Shown: positions 18,752 to 27,507 of the stretch, one piece after another
How positions within the stretch are numbered: the first letter of the stretch is position 1
Layout: the number at the start of each line of letters is the position of its first letter
Origin: Nostoc sp. C052
GTDB lineage: Bacteria > Cyanobacteriota > Cyanobacteriia > Cyanobacteriales > Nostocaceae
Length of the DNA: 64,000 nt
Assembly: GCF_013393905.1 (NCBI RefSeq)
Contig: NZ_CP040272.1
Coordinates: forward strand, 4,646,001-4,710,000
Direction of reading: 5' to 3'
Program-made: the position numbers and the translations under genes
Notes under the pieces: model-generated
Told to the model about the DNA's origin: nothing
Databases searched by the model: none
What the model saw: the letters and a program-made list of their open reading frames with translations, nothing else

Positions 18752-19570
18752 ATGTATCAAACAGATCCACCCCGTCCGCCACAAGAAACCATGCCTACGA
18801 TGTATGATTTACCCAGTGAATTAGTGGGGGAATCAGGTTTGCCAGACGAATTTCACCGTATTCAGGCAGATTTGCTCAGTGAGACTTGTCAGCCTCTTGC
18901 TTATCCATCTGAGGAAATTTTGCTTGCTAGCGACTTAAATCTTTACTACGATCCCCGCCATCCTTTGTGGTACAAGCGTCCTGATTGGTACATGGTTTTA
19001 GGATTACCTAGTGCTAGCCAACAGCAAGACCTGCGCTTAAGTTACGTTATTTGGCAAGAAGGAATTGATCCATTTTTAGTAGTTGAATTACTTTCACCTG
19101 GTACAGAACAAGAAGACTTAGGAAAAACACTGCGGGAAGTAAACCGATCCCCAACGAAGTGGGAAGTATATGAACAGATTTTACGGGTTCCCTACTACGT
19201 TATCTATGATCGCTATGAAAATCATTTGCGTGCATTTAAACTCATAGGTACTCGTTATGAAGCAATCCCTCTACCAGAGAACCGCTTCTTTTTGGCAGAG
19301 TTAGAGCTAGGATTGGGTCTTTGGCAAGGTACTTACCAGCAGACAACAGGTTTGTGGTTGCGTTGGTATAATTCTGCGGGTTGGGTGCCGACTCGAAGAG
19401 AACAAGCAGAACAGGAACGCCAACGGGCTGAACAGGAAAATCAACGGGCTGAACAGGAAAATCAACGGGCTGAACAGGAATACCAACGGGCTGAACAAGA
19501 ACGCCAACGGGCTGATCGATTAGCAGAGTATTTGCGATCGCAAGGAATTGATCCAGATAACTTGAGTTAA
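18752..19570 (+). CDS. Uma2 family (DUF820) endonuclease-like protein with a heptad-repeat tail
   Basis: The Uma2 core has a PD-(D/E)xK-type fold. Visible pieces are YDPRHPLWYKRPDWYMVL, FLVVELLSPGTEQEDLGKTL and KWEVYEQILRVPYYVIYDRYE. The last 60 residues are a charged helix with seven-residue repeats (EQ-ERQRA, EQ-ENQRA). I choose the ATG at 18752 (272 residues). An upstream in-frame TTG at 18668 would add a low-quality extension. Uma2 proteins form large scattered families in cyanobacteria and their true substrates are unknown. A second member lies at 58105-58662. Confidence 0.85.
   Translation: MYQTDPPRPPQETMPTMYDLPSELVGESGLPDEFHRIQADLLSETCQPLAYPSEEILLASDLNLYYDPRHPLWYKRPDWYMVLGLPSASQQQDLRLSYVIWQEGIDPFLVVELLSPGTEQEDLGKTLREVNRSPTKWEVYEQILRVPYYVIYDRYENHLRAFKLIGTRYEAIPLPENRFFLAELELGLGLWQGTYQQTTGLWLRWYNSAGWVPTRREQAEQERQRAEQENQRAEQENQRAEQEYQRAEQERQRADRLAEYLRSQGIDPDNLS
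19405..19515 (+). repeat. 21-bp in-frame tandem repeat in the Uma2 gene
   Basis: About five copies of a 21-base unit (gaacaggaaaatcaacgggc and variants) encode a seven-residue helical repeat at the C-terminus of the Uma2 protein. Each unit keeps frame, so copy-number change would lengthen or shorten the coiled coil without breaking the gene. Confidence 0.8.
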
Positions 19571-19952
19571 GCAAAAACTCGCATCTTTAACAAAGAAGGA
19601 ACCTGACAAACAGACGTTATATTTTTTGTAGTAAAAATACACTTGACAATATCCTATGTATTGTATGATCGCCAAGATAATTTGGATACAATTTTCTAGT
19701 GATGATAGATTCTAAAAGCACTGAAGAGATTTCCAACAAATAAATTATCCAATCTTATGAGGTGGACATCCTGCCTACCCACATTTAACCAAAGGCGTGT
19801 AAGATACGCACATCACAAGAAGGTAGTTGGATATTTTTTCTAGTTGAAAGTGCCTGAAAAAGGAACTTTCATAAATATAATAGGCTTCAGTGAGAGCAAT
19901 TAGGTGAGCGGATAGTGAGTAGTAAGCGAGGAAGCAGAAATTGTTGCCGACA
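19571..19952. other. Intergenic region before the polysaccharide cluster; partial dispersed repeat
   Basis: No gene is supported. Bases 19738-19785 (aaataaattatccaat, then ggtggacatcctgcc) match the left end of the repeat at 51880-51984, but the right inverted end is missing. The rest should hold the promoter for the ABC exporter operon. Confidence 0.5.
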
Positions 19953-20801
19953 ATGCGGGGAGTTGTACGTAAGGTAGGGAGATGGAGGCGTATCTTGCCC
20001 ATAGATGAACAGTTATGGGTAAAGTTCGACTTACTAAGAACTCTAGTACGCCGGGATTTAGAGGCACGTTACAAGGGTTCTATTTTAGGTAATTTGTGGC
20101 CTTTGCTAAATCAGCTATCCCAGTTACTGATTTATACTTATGTCTTTTCCACTGTGTTGAAAGTGAAGCTGACTACTCTCAAGGGTTTACCGGAAAATGA
20201 TTTTACCTTTGGTTTGTGGCTATTTGCAGGCTTACTTCCTTGGATTGCTTTTACGGGTGGTCTCACGCAGTCCGCTAATTCGGTACTAGGACAACCAAAT
20301 TTAGTTAAGAAGGTGGTATTTCCTTTAACTTTATTACCCCTAGTGCCAATTTTGTCAACATTCATTGAGAGTTCCTTTGGTTTAATGGCATTGATTTTTT
20401 TTGTGGCGATCAATGCTCATACTTTACATACTAGCTTGGCGCTATTACCCTTAATCTGGTTAACACAGTTATTGCTAACAGCAGGGTTGGGCTATTTAAC
20501 AGCCGGACTAACTGTATTTTTGCGAGATATCCCGCAGACTTTAGGAGTAATTTTAAATATTTGGTTTTATGCGACACCGCTTGTCTATCCAGTATCAGCA
20601 GTTCCAGAGGCATGGCGGAGTTTGGTATTCTGGTTAAATCCAATGGCAGCGATCGCAGAGGTTTATCGTGACATAGTTTTAGTTGGAGAAGTAAAGCACT
20701 GGGGTGAATGGGGAGTTGCTTGTGTCATAGCAACAATTATATTTTGTTGTGGTTTTACAGTATACAAGCATTTGCGTCCAGCTTTTGCCGACGTGTTGTA
20801 G
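19953..20801 (+). CDS. Polysaccharide ABC exporter permease (Wzm-type, ABC-2 family)
   Basis: A membrane protein with six hydrophobic helices and the ABC-2 export pattern: LVRRDLEARYKGSILGNLWPLLNQLSQLLIYTYVFSTV near the start, then AGLLPWIAF and AGLTVFLRDIPQTLGVILNIWFYATPLVYPV. It would pair with the ATPase encoded next to move a lipid-linked polysaccharide across the inner membrane. The ATG at 19953 is preferred; an in-frame TTG at 19941 adds four residues. It is the first gene of the plus-strand glycan cluster. Confidence 0.92.
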   Translation: MRGVVRKVGRWRRILPIDEQLWVKFDLLRTLVRRDLEARYKGSILGNLWPLLNQLSQLLIYTYVFSTVLKVKLTTLKGLPENDFTFGLWLFAGLLPWIAFTGGLTQSANSVLGQPNLVKKVVFPLTLLPLVPILSTFIESSFGLMALIFFVAINAHTLHTSLALLPLIWLTQLLLTAGLGYLTAGLTVFLRDIPQTLGVILNIWFYATPLVYPVSAVPEAWRSLVFWLNPMAAIAEVYRDIVLVGEVKHWGEWGVACVIATIIFCCGFTVYKHLRPAFADVL

Positions 20802-20974
20802 TCAAGGCTTCATTAGTTAGCCGCTTTTAAAACAAGCAAATGCTAACGTAAACTGTATATATTGTAGATAGCGATATAATTCAACAACAAGCAAAAATTA
20901 TAATGAAGTAATTAATTTTTAATTGATAAATTTGTACCGTGTGAAATTCATTATTAGTTTAAGTATGCAGTGCT

Positions 20975-22288
20975 ATGGGTGAGGAGATTGTAATTTCACT
21001 GAAGAATATCTCAAAGTGCTACAAGCGTTATGCTCGTCCGGTAGATAGGCTCAAAGAAACTTTACTACCTAGTAAGAGCCAGGCTCAAGAATTTTGGGCA
21101 TTGCGGGATATTAACTTAGAAATTACTAAAGGAGAGAAATTAGGAATTATTGGTCAAAATGGCTCTGGGAAAAGTACATTACTACAAATCATTGCTAGAA
21201 CCTTGACAGCAACTACAGGAGATGTCTGGATTCACGGCAGAGTTTCAGCTTTACTAGAACTAGGCAGCGGATTTAATCCTGAATTTACTGGAAGACAAAA
21301 TGTATTTTTCAATGGACAAATTTTAGGGTTAAGTCGTGAAGAAATCGAAGCCAAATACAATGAGATAGTGGAATTTGCTGATATCGGAGATTTTATCGAT
21401 CAGCCTGTTAAAACTTATTCCAGTGGTATGTTCGTGAGATTAGCATTTGCAGTTGCAGTAAGTGTTGATCCTGACATTCTAATTGTAGATGAAGCACTAG
21501 CAGTTGGAGATATTTACTTTCAGCAGAAATGTTTTGAGCGGATTAGAAATCTAACACGTATGGGAACAACACTTTTATTTGTTTCCCATGACTCGTCTGT
21601 TATACATAAAATCTGTAACAGAGCTTTATTTATGGAAGCAGGAAATTTAGTGTTGGATGCTAAACCAAGGCAAGTAATTGATTTATATGAAGCCAAACTG
21701 TTACAAAAAAAAGATATACGATCGGAAGCAGTAGAAATTCAAATGTTTCCAGATTCTAATTATGTTACTTCCGAGGAAAATAAAGAATTTTTAGATATAA
21801 CCTCAGAATCAGTACAAGAAGTGGTTATTAATGCGCCAGAAGTAAGCATAGAATTTGTTAGGTTTTTAGATGAAACAGATCAAGAAATAAAAGTTGTAAT
21901 TAGTGAGCAGTTATTACAGATTTCCGTAGGAGTTTTATTTTCCCAGTATTTTGAAGATCCCCATATTGGTTTTAAAATACGGGAAAGAACAGGTGAGGTA
22001 ATTTTTGAAACCAACACTCTATGTATGGGGAAAAAAATAGGTCGAGTAGAAAGTGGTACTTTACTGGAGATTTGCTTTAAGTTTAAGGTGCCTTTGATGG
22101 AGGGTGAATATACAATTACATTTGGTGTAGCTGATAGTGCAATTGGGGAAAGTTTATTCCAGAGAACATTAGTTTATGCTCATAATGTCGCCGCATTAAA
22201 AGTTCTCAGAAACAAAGACTCAATACTGTGGTCAGGTATAGTAAATCTTTCTCCTTCTATTTCTATTCATAAATATACTTATGTTTGA
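20975..22288 (+). CDS. Polysaccharide ABC exporter ATPase with C-terminal recognition domain (Wzt-type)
   Basis: Residues 1-250 are an ABC ATPase: Walker A GQNGSGKST (60-68), signature YSSGMFVRLAF (149-159) and Walker B ILIVDEA (168-174). The NPEFTGRQNVFFNG stretch is typical of teichoic-acid and O-antigen exporters. The remaining about 170 residues form a beta-rich domain (SVQEVVINAPEVSIEFVRFLD, VGVLFSQYFEDPHIGFKIRERTGEVIFETNT) like the Wzt C-terminal domain. In E. coli O8/O9a that domain binds the capped chain end and makes export chain-specific. The stop overlaps the next gene by 8 bases, so translation is probably coupled. Confidence 0.93.
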   Translation: MGEEIVISLKNISKCYKRYARPVDRLKETLLPSKSQAQEFWALRDINLEITKGEKLGIIGQNGSGKSTLLQIIARTLTATTGDVWIHGRVSALLELGSGFNPEFTGRQNVFFNGQILGLSREEIEAKYNEIVEFADIGDFIDQPVKTYSSGMFVRLAFAVAVSVDPDILIVDEALAVGDIYFQQKCFERIRNLTRMGTTLLFVSHDSSVIHKICNRALFMEAGNLVLDAKPRQVIDLYEAKLLQKKDIRSEAVEIQMFPDSNYVTSEENKEFLDITSESVQEVVINAPEVSIEFVRFLDETDQEIKVVISEQLLQISVGVLFSQYFEDPHIGFKIRERTGEVIFETNTLCMGKKIGRVESGTLLEICFKFKVPLMEGEYTITFGVADSAIGESLFQRTLVYAHNVAALKVLRNKDSILWSGIVNLSPSISIHKYTYV

Positions 22289-24116
22289 CTCTATCATTAA
22301 ACAGGCAAAACAGACAGAATATGACTTTAGAAAAACTACTAATCCAGAAGATCCTTTGTTACATCTTTTTGATGAGTGGATTGATTATTACAAACTCAAA
22401 TCTGCGATCGCTCATGAATTAAAACCTACTAATATCCTAGAAATAGGAGTACGTTTTGGTTATTCTGCCGCAGCTTTCTTACACGGATACCCTAATACCA
22501 AGTATACTGGTATTGACTTAGATACCAATGATTTTGGTGGTGTCAAAGGTGCAATTAATTGGGCAAAAGAAATTACTAAGCAGTTTAATACTGAATTTAT
22601 TATTGCCGATACACAGGTAATGAAACGCTTGCCTGGTAATGTCTACGATCTCATTCATGTGGATGGGCAACAAAATGGAGACGGTTCCTTTCATGATTTG
22701 GAACTTGCTATTAAGCAATCCCACTATGTGTTGGTAGATGGATACATGTGGACGCAGCAGAACTTTATGGCAGTTAGTGATTTCTTATTTAGATATGCTG
22801 ATTTGCTCGATTGGTATGGTGTAATACCAGGTTATGCCGGAGAGTTATTAATAAAAGTTTCTAATAATTATTTAATTGAGCTTGAAGAACACCACCACAA
22901 TACTAATTGTAGTCTAGACATTCGTCAAAGTTATACCAGTCACTACTATACTCAAGACTGTAGCGGATTTGATACTTATAAACAAAATCAAGGGAAGAAG
23001 TTAGAAGATCCAAGATTGCAATCTGTAGCAGCGATCGCTAGTTTGAAAGCATCAGGACGAGTACTTGACATTGGTTGTGGGCGAGGTGAACTTAGTTATT
23101 ATTTTGCTCGTCAAGGTTTTGCGGTTACATCTATTGACTATTCACCAAATGCCATTGAACTAGCAAAAAGTTGTTTTAATGGAGAAGCTGAGTTAGCAGC
23201 CAACGTAGAATTCATCTGCGATCATGTCTGCAATGTACAACTTCCAGATAAGTATGATCTAGCACTAGCTTCTGACGTGATTGAACACTTAGCTTTTGAA
23301 GAACTAGATGCGCTTTATCAGCAAGTCGCGCACAGTCTTAAACAAGACGGATTATTTGTTGTGCATACTTTTCCAAATCTTTGGTATTACAAATATGAAT
23401 ATCCACGTAAAAGGAAAATTGCTGCTTCTGTTGGTGCCTACCTACCACCACAGCCCCGCTCAAGATATGAGCTACTAATGCATATTAATGAACAATCGCC
23501 AAGGATTTTGAAAAAGCAATTAAGCAAACACTTTAACCATGTATGTTTATGGTTTGGTGATACCCAGAATCCAGGTGGAAGTTTAGTAAAAAAGTTTTCT
23601 ATAAGAGAAATAGGTGTAGCGACTAGTCTATTTGTAGTTGCTTCTCATCGACCCATAAATCGGGAACATCTTAAGAGTAGTTTACAAATGGTCCCTATCC
23701 CACCCATCTCTGCTGGAAAAATCAAGATATTTGTGAAAGATCATCCAAAATTAGTAAATGCAGATAGTGAATTTGAAATTAAATTAGAAATTGAAAACTC
23801 TAGCAAATTTACTCTTAATAGTTATGGTTCTCATCCAGTTCACATTTCGTATCATTGGATGAATGAACAAGCTACCGATTACATTGTTTTTGAGGGACAA
23901 CGAACAAAGATATTTCCCCACTTAAATAGCTCTGAAGATATAGTGTTGAAACATTTATTCAATAAAGTACCCAAAGAAACGTATAAAATTAAACTTAGAT
24001 CGTTAGCACAAAAAGGTAACTATATCCTGAGAGTTACATTGGTACAGGAAGGTGTACGCTGGTTTGATGTAGCGCCAACTTATTTAATGGAGGACATTGG
24101 AATCAGGGTTATATAA
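22281..24116 (+). CDS. Double SAM-dependent methyltransferase with C-terminal beta module
   Basis: The 611-residue protein appears to hold two class I methyltransferase domains. The first (about 25-195) has ILEIGVRFG (52-60) and, as in CmcI/cephalosporin hydroxylase-like methyltransferases, the metal-site-like IHVDGQQ and VLVDGY. The second (about 245-460) has the classical VLDIGCGRGE (261-270) and ASDVIEHL. From about residue 475 a beta-rich module follows (FEIKLEIENSS, GNYILRVTLVQEGVRWF), which is also present in the GT-C protein at 30755. Sugar or chain-end O-methylation is the likely job, inferred from the Wzt neighbour. ATG overlaps the upstream stop. Confidence 0.8.
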   Translation: MFDSIIKQAKQTEYDFRKTTNPEDPLLHLFDEWIDYYKLKSAIAHELKPTNILEIGVRFGYSAAAFLHGYPNTKYTGIDLDTNDFGGVKGAINWAKEITKQFNTEFIIADTQVMKRLPGNVYDLIHVDGQQNGDGSFHDLELAIKQSHYVLVDGYMWTQQNFMAVSDFLFRYADLLDWYGVIPGYAGELLIKVSNNYLIELEEHHHNTNCSLDIRQSYTSHYYTQDCSGFDTYKQNQGKKLEDPRLQSVAAIASLKASGRVLDIGCGRGELSYYFARQGFAVTSIDYSPNAIELAKSCFNGEAELAANVEFICDHVCNVQLPDKYDLALASDVIEHLAFEELDALYQQVAHSLKQDGLFVVHTFPNLWYYKYEYPRKRKIAASVGAYLPPQPRSRYELLMHINEQSPRILKKQLSKHFNHVCLWFGDTQNPGGSLVKKFSIREIGVATSLFVVASHRPINREHLKSSLQMVPIPPISAGKIKIFVKDHPKLVNADSEFEIKLEIENSSKFTLNSYGSHPVHISYHWMNEQATDYIVFEGQRTKIFPHLNSSEDIVLKHLFNKVPKETYKIKLRSLAQKGNYILRVTLVQEGVRWFDVAPTYLMEDIGIRVI

Positions 24117-24187
24117 GCATTAAATACCATATCTAATCTAGAAATTAAAATCATATCAAGAAATAATTGAGGTTAAGTAATAAATAA

Positions 24188-25861
24188 ATGATTGAATCCA
24201 ATTATCCTGAAACTAATATTGATGAATTAATACATAAAGATGTTGAGAATTTTAGCAAAAATCAAGCTCATTCTCAGTTAGTAGATTCACAATCTAATAT
24301 AGACACATCAAACTTGAAGTTAAGTATTAGTTATATTGAAACTTTTATTGAAAATGCAGAATCTCGCTCAAGTGCCCGTACAAAGTGGCCAGATAAACTT
24401 AATCTTTTTCCTTTCAATTTAAGTGGTAAGTTGCAAAAACTTATTCTAAAAATCGTGAACTTTATCTTTAAAGATCAACGAGAAATTAATTTTAGTATAA
24501 TTAATTCTCTAAAAGAGTCTGTAGCACTTAATCACCAGCTAGTGGAACACATTGCGACTTTAAAAACGCAAGTGGATAACAACATGCAAGGGCTAGATAA
24601 GCGCCTGATTGCTATGGATGATCGCTTTCCAGGATTGGATGAGCGCCTGGTTGCTATGAATAACAGCATCCAAGGGCTAGATGAGCGCCTGATTGCTATG
24701 GATAATCGCCTTCCAGAGTTGGATGAGCGCTTAGTTACTCTAGATAACAGCATCCAACAATTAGATAGGCGCTTGATAGCTGTAGAGAATCGCTTTCAAG
24801 GGTTGGATGAGCGCTTAGTTACTCTGGATAACAGTATCCAAGGAATAGATGACAGCTTAAATGCTATTCATACTTTAATTACCAACTGGCTAACTGATAT
24901 TCAAGAACGTTTGGATACTCTGAATCGTCTAGTACAAGAAATAGATGAGCATAAAAATATTGTAGATGCTCGGATTGAAAAAATGGGCGATCAATTAATT
25001 ACAACAGATAATCGTATAATTACAGCAAATGCTCGTATTCACGAAATCAATGAGCATTACATCAGAAACGATAGTTACCTCAAAAATGACTTAATGCAGC
25101 AAAAGCGTTTAATAACAGTGTTTTTGGAAGATGCAAGAAAACGCTTACCAGAACCTTTTAGCCAAAAAGAGTTAGAAATCTTTGTAAATGAAGATATGCA
25201 CTTTTTAGATGCCTTCTATGCTGCATTTGAAGAGCAGTTTCGAGGTAGTCGGGAAGAAATATTAGACAGATTAAAAGTTTATTTGCCATTGATTGAGCAA
25301 GCAAAGATAGGCACACATGAATCACCAATTTTAGATGTAGGTTGTGGGCGTGGTGAATGGCTAGAATTGTTACAGGAATCTGGATATACAGCCAGAGGTC
25401 TGGATATCAACAAAGTAATGGTAGAACAATCCCGCTCCAGGGGATTTGAGGTGATAGAAGCGGATGTAATAGTTTATGTACAATCTTTACCAGATAGTAG
25501 CTTAGGAATGATAACTGGTTTTCATATTATTGAGCATCTAACTTTTACAAAGTTAATGAAATTTTTCAGTGAAGTAGTCAGGGTACTTAAGCCTGGTGGA
25601 TTAGCCATTTTTGAAACACCTAATCCTCAAAATGTATTAGTTGGTAGTTGTAATTTTTATTTCGATCCCACGCATCATAATCCTTTACCAAGCTCAATGA
25701 TTAAATTTATTCTGGAAACGCAAGGTCTACACCAAGTAAAAATTCTCAATCTTCACCCTTACCCAGAAACTTATAAGCTTAGTGGTTCTGAGGTAGCTGA
25801 ACGATTTAATGATTACTTTTACGGAGCGCAAGATTATGCAGTTGTTGGATATAAATTATAG
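24188..25861 (+). CDS. Methyltransferase with N-terminal repetitive coiled coil
   Basis: Residues 1-120 are polar with a basic and hydrophobic patch. Residues 135-232 are seven 14-residue repeats (pattern GLDERLIAMDNR-xx), and coiled-coil-like sequence continues to about 310. A class I SAM methyltransferase follows, with ILDVGCGRGEW (381-391), GFHIIEHL and FETPNPQN. In E. coli O9a the chain terminator WbdD joins a methyltransferase to a coiled coil that measures chain length. This protein has the reverse domain order, so the ruler role is an inference from architecture and the Wzm/Wzt context. ATG start, 71 bases after the previous gene. Confidence 0.85.
   Translation: MIESNYPETNIDELIHKDVENFSKNQAHSQLVDSQSNIDTSNLKLSISYIETFIENAESRSSARTKWPDKLNLFPFNLSGKLQKLILKIVNFIFKDQREINFSIINSLKESVALNHQLVEHIATLKTQVDNNMQGLDKRLIAMDDRFPGLDERLVAMNNSIQGLDERLIAMDNRLPELDERLVTLDNSIQQLDRRLIAVENRFQGLDERLVTLDNSIQGIDDSLNAIHTLITNWLTDIQERLDTLNRLVQEIDEHKNIVDARIEKMGDQLITTDNRIITANARIHEINEHYIRNDSYLKNDLMQQKRLITVFLEDARKRLPEPFSQKELEIFVNEDMHFLDAFYAAFEEQFRGSREEILDRLKVYLPLIEQAKIGTHESPILDVGCGRGEWLELLQESGYTARGLDINKVMVEQSRSRGFEVIEADVIVYVQSLPDSSLGMITGFHIIEHLTFTKLMKFFSEVVRVLKPGGLAIFETPNPQNVLVGSCNFYFDPTHHNPLPSSMIKFILETQGLHQVKILNLHPYPETYKLSGSEVAERFNDYFYGAQDYAVVGYKL
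24590..24883 (+). repeat. 42-bp in-frame tandem repeat (7 copies) encoding coiled coil
   Basis: Seven head-to-tail 42-base units alternate two variants: one ending in atcgctttcca-like sequence (DDRFP/DNRLP/ENRFQ) and one in aacagcatccaa-like sequence (NNSIQ/DNSIQ). Each unit encodes 14 residues, two heptads. The alternation suggests duplication of an 84-base pair of units. Confidence 0.88.
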
Positions 25862-25890
25862 ACTCAAAAATTGAATGTATTAATTACCAT

Positions 25891-27507
25891 ATGAGCGAAT
25901 TACAACCATCTCTAAGAATTGCTATAGATTTAACTCCTCTACGACCTGGTGGTGAAAATGGAGGCGCTAAAGTTTTAGTATTGACCCTACTAAAGCAATT
26001 TCAAGAATTAGCACCTCATCATTATTTCTTACTCCTTACAGCTCCTTGGAATCATTTAGAATTAGCCCAATACGAGACTAACAGGATGGAGCGACTATTA
26101 GTTCCTGATTCAATTGATACACCAAAAAACAATAATTTGGGGCTTTTCTCTAGACTTGTAAAAAAAATAGTTAATAAAATTAACTTTAATTTCAATAATT
26201 TTATAGGCTCTAGCTCCTTACTGAAAGAAAATAAGATTAATTTACTATTTTGTCCTTTCTCTGCACCAACATATGCTGACAAAGATATTCCGTTAGTAGC
26301 TATTGCTTATGATTTACAGCATTTAGACTACCAATTTTTCTTTACTTCTCAAGAACAGCAACATCGAACCAAATTTATAGTTGAGCTTCTTAATAAGTCC
26401 CAAAAAATCATTTGCATTTCAGATTTTACACGCCAATCATTTATCAAGCATTTTAAAACGCCCCCCGATAAACTTGCTGTTATACCGATTTCTATTCATG
26501 AACGCCTAGTTGAATTAAATGAAAGCACTGTTATAGAGTATCTCAACAGTATAGGTTTAGCAGGACGAAAATATGCATTTTATCCTGCTAACTATTGGCC
26601 ACATAAAAACCATCGTATCCTGTTAACAGCATATGGAATATATAAAAAACAGTTTCCAAATTCATTTTTAGATTTAGTTTTTACAGGTGCATTAGAACAT
26701 GAAGAAAATCACTTAAAGGAAGCAGTAGACCTTATGGGTTTGAGCGAAAATATCCTATTTTTAGGATTTTTAAATCAAGAGGCATTAACAGCTGTTTGGC
26801 AAGGTTGTCAATGTTTAATTTTCCCTTCATTATATGAAGGATTTGGGATTCCAACTTTAGAGGCAATGAAATTTGGTAAGCCAGTATTATCTAGTAATGC
26901 TGCTAGCTTACCAGAAGTTGGAGGAGATGCCGTTATCTACTTCGATCCTCGAAAACCAGATGAGATAGCATCATGTTTGGCCAAGATTAACGATAATCAA
27001 TTATTAGTTGAACAACTGGTCAAAAAAGGGTTTCAAAGATTAGAGCTATTTGATGGTAAGGAAATGGCTTACCAATACTTAAGTGTATTTGAAAAAGAGG
27101 CTTTAAATCAAAAGACATTAGTTCAAACCATGATTTCTGGCATTTATGATGATGGTTGGTCAGCACCTGAGTTTCATATCTCCATAGAGCCAGGTTTGTC
27201 AGGACGAACTCTAGAGATTTTGTTTGAAACTCCTGAATTTTATCCAACCTCTAAAGCCACTATAAAATTACGCACTAAACAGAGAAAAGCTTCTTACAAT
27301 TGCCTTCGGGGCGAATCACAGAAAGTTATTTTGCCACTTTTGCCTACAGGTGAAGTGGTAACAGTGCAAATATCGCCTAGCTTTCAACCTAGTCAACTAA
27401 ATCTGAACTCGGATCAACGTCGGCTTGGGTTAATGGTGCGCCATTGTCGAGTAAACTTAGTTGATGGGTCATCTAGTTCAATTTTAGCATTAGAGAGTGT
27501 GGTGTGA
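25891..27507 (+). CDS. Glycosyltransferase family 4 with C-terminal extension
   Basis: GT-B fold, retaining family GT4. The N-terminal domain opens RIAIDLTPLRPGGENGGAKV. The nucleotide-sugar half has YPANYWPHKNH, LGFLNQEALTAVWQGC and the family motif FPSLYEGFGIPTLEAMKFGKPV with two conserved glutamates. The 538-residue length exceeds the usual 380 because of about 130 extra C-terminal residues, which are beta-rich and unlike any domain I can name. The donor sugar is not predictable. Its stop overlaps the next start by 4 bases. Confidence 0.92.
   Translation: MSELQPSLRIAIDLTPLRPGGENGGAKVLVLTLLKQFQELAPHHYFLLLTAPWNHLELAQYETNRMERLLVPDSIDTPKNNNLGLFSRLVKKIVNKINFNFNNFIGSSSLLKENKINLLFCPFSAPTYADKDIPLVAIAYDLQHLDYQFFFTSQEQQHRTKFIVELLNKSQKIICISDFTRQSFIKHFKTPPDKLAVIPISIHERLVELNESTVIEYLNSIGLAGRKYAFYPANYWPHKNHRILLTAYGIYKKQFPNSFLDLVFTGALEHEENHLKEAVDLMGLSENILFLGFLNQEALTAVWQGCQCLIFPSLYEGFGIPTLEAMKFGKPVLSSNAASLPEVGGDAVIYFDPRKPDEIASCLAKINDNQLLVEQLVKKGFQRLELFDGKEMAYQYLSVFEKEALNQKTLVQTMISGIYDDGWSAPEFHISIEPGLSGRTLEILFETPEFYPTSKATIKLRTKQRKASYNCLRGESQKVILPLLPTGEVVTVQISPSFQPSQLNLNSDQRRLGLMVRHCRVNLVDGSSSSILALESVV

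Noticed and set aside
19242..19574. Plus-minus shadow frame with repeated 'PVQPVDF' pattern
   Set aside because: The pattern is the reverse complement of the 21-bp coding repeat in the Uma2 gene.
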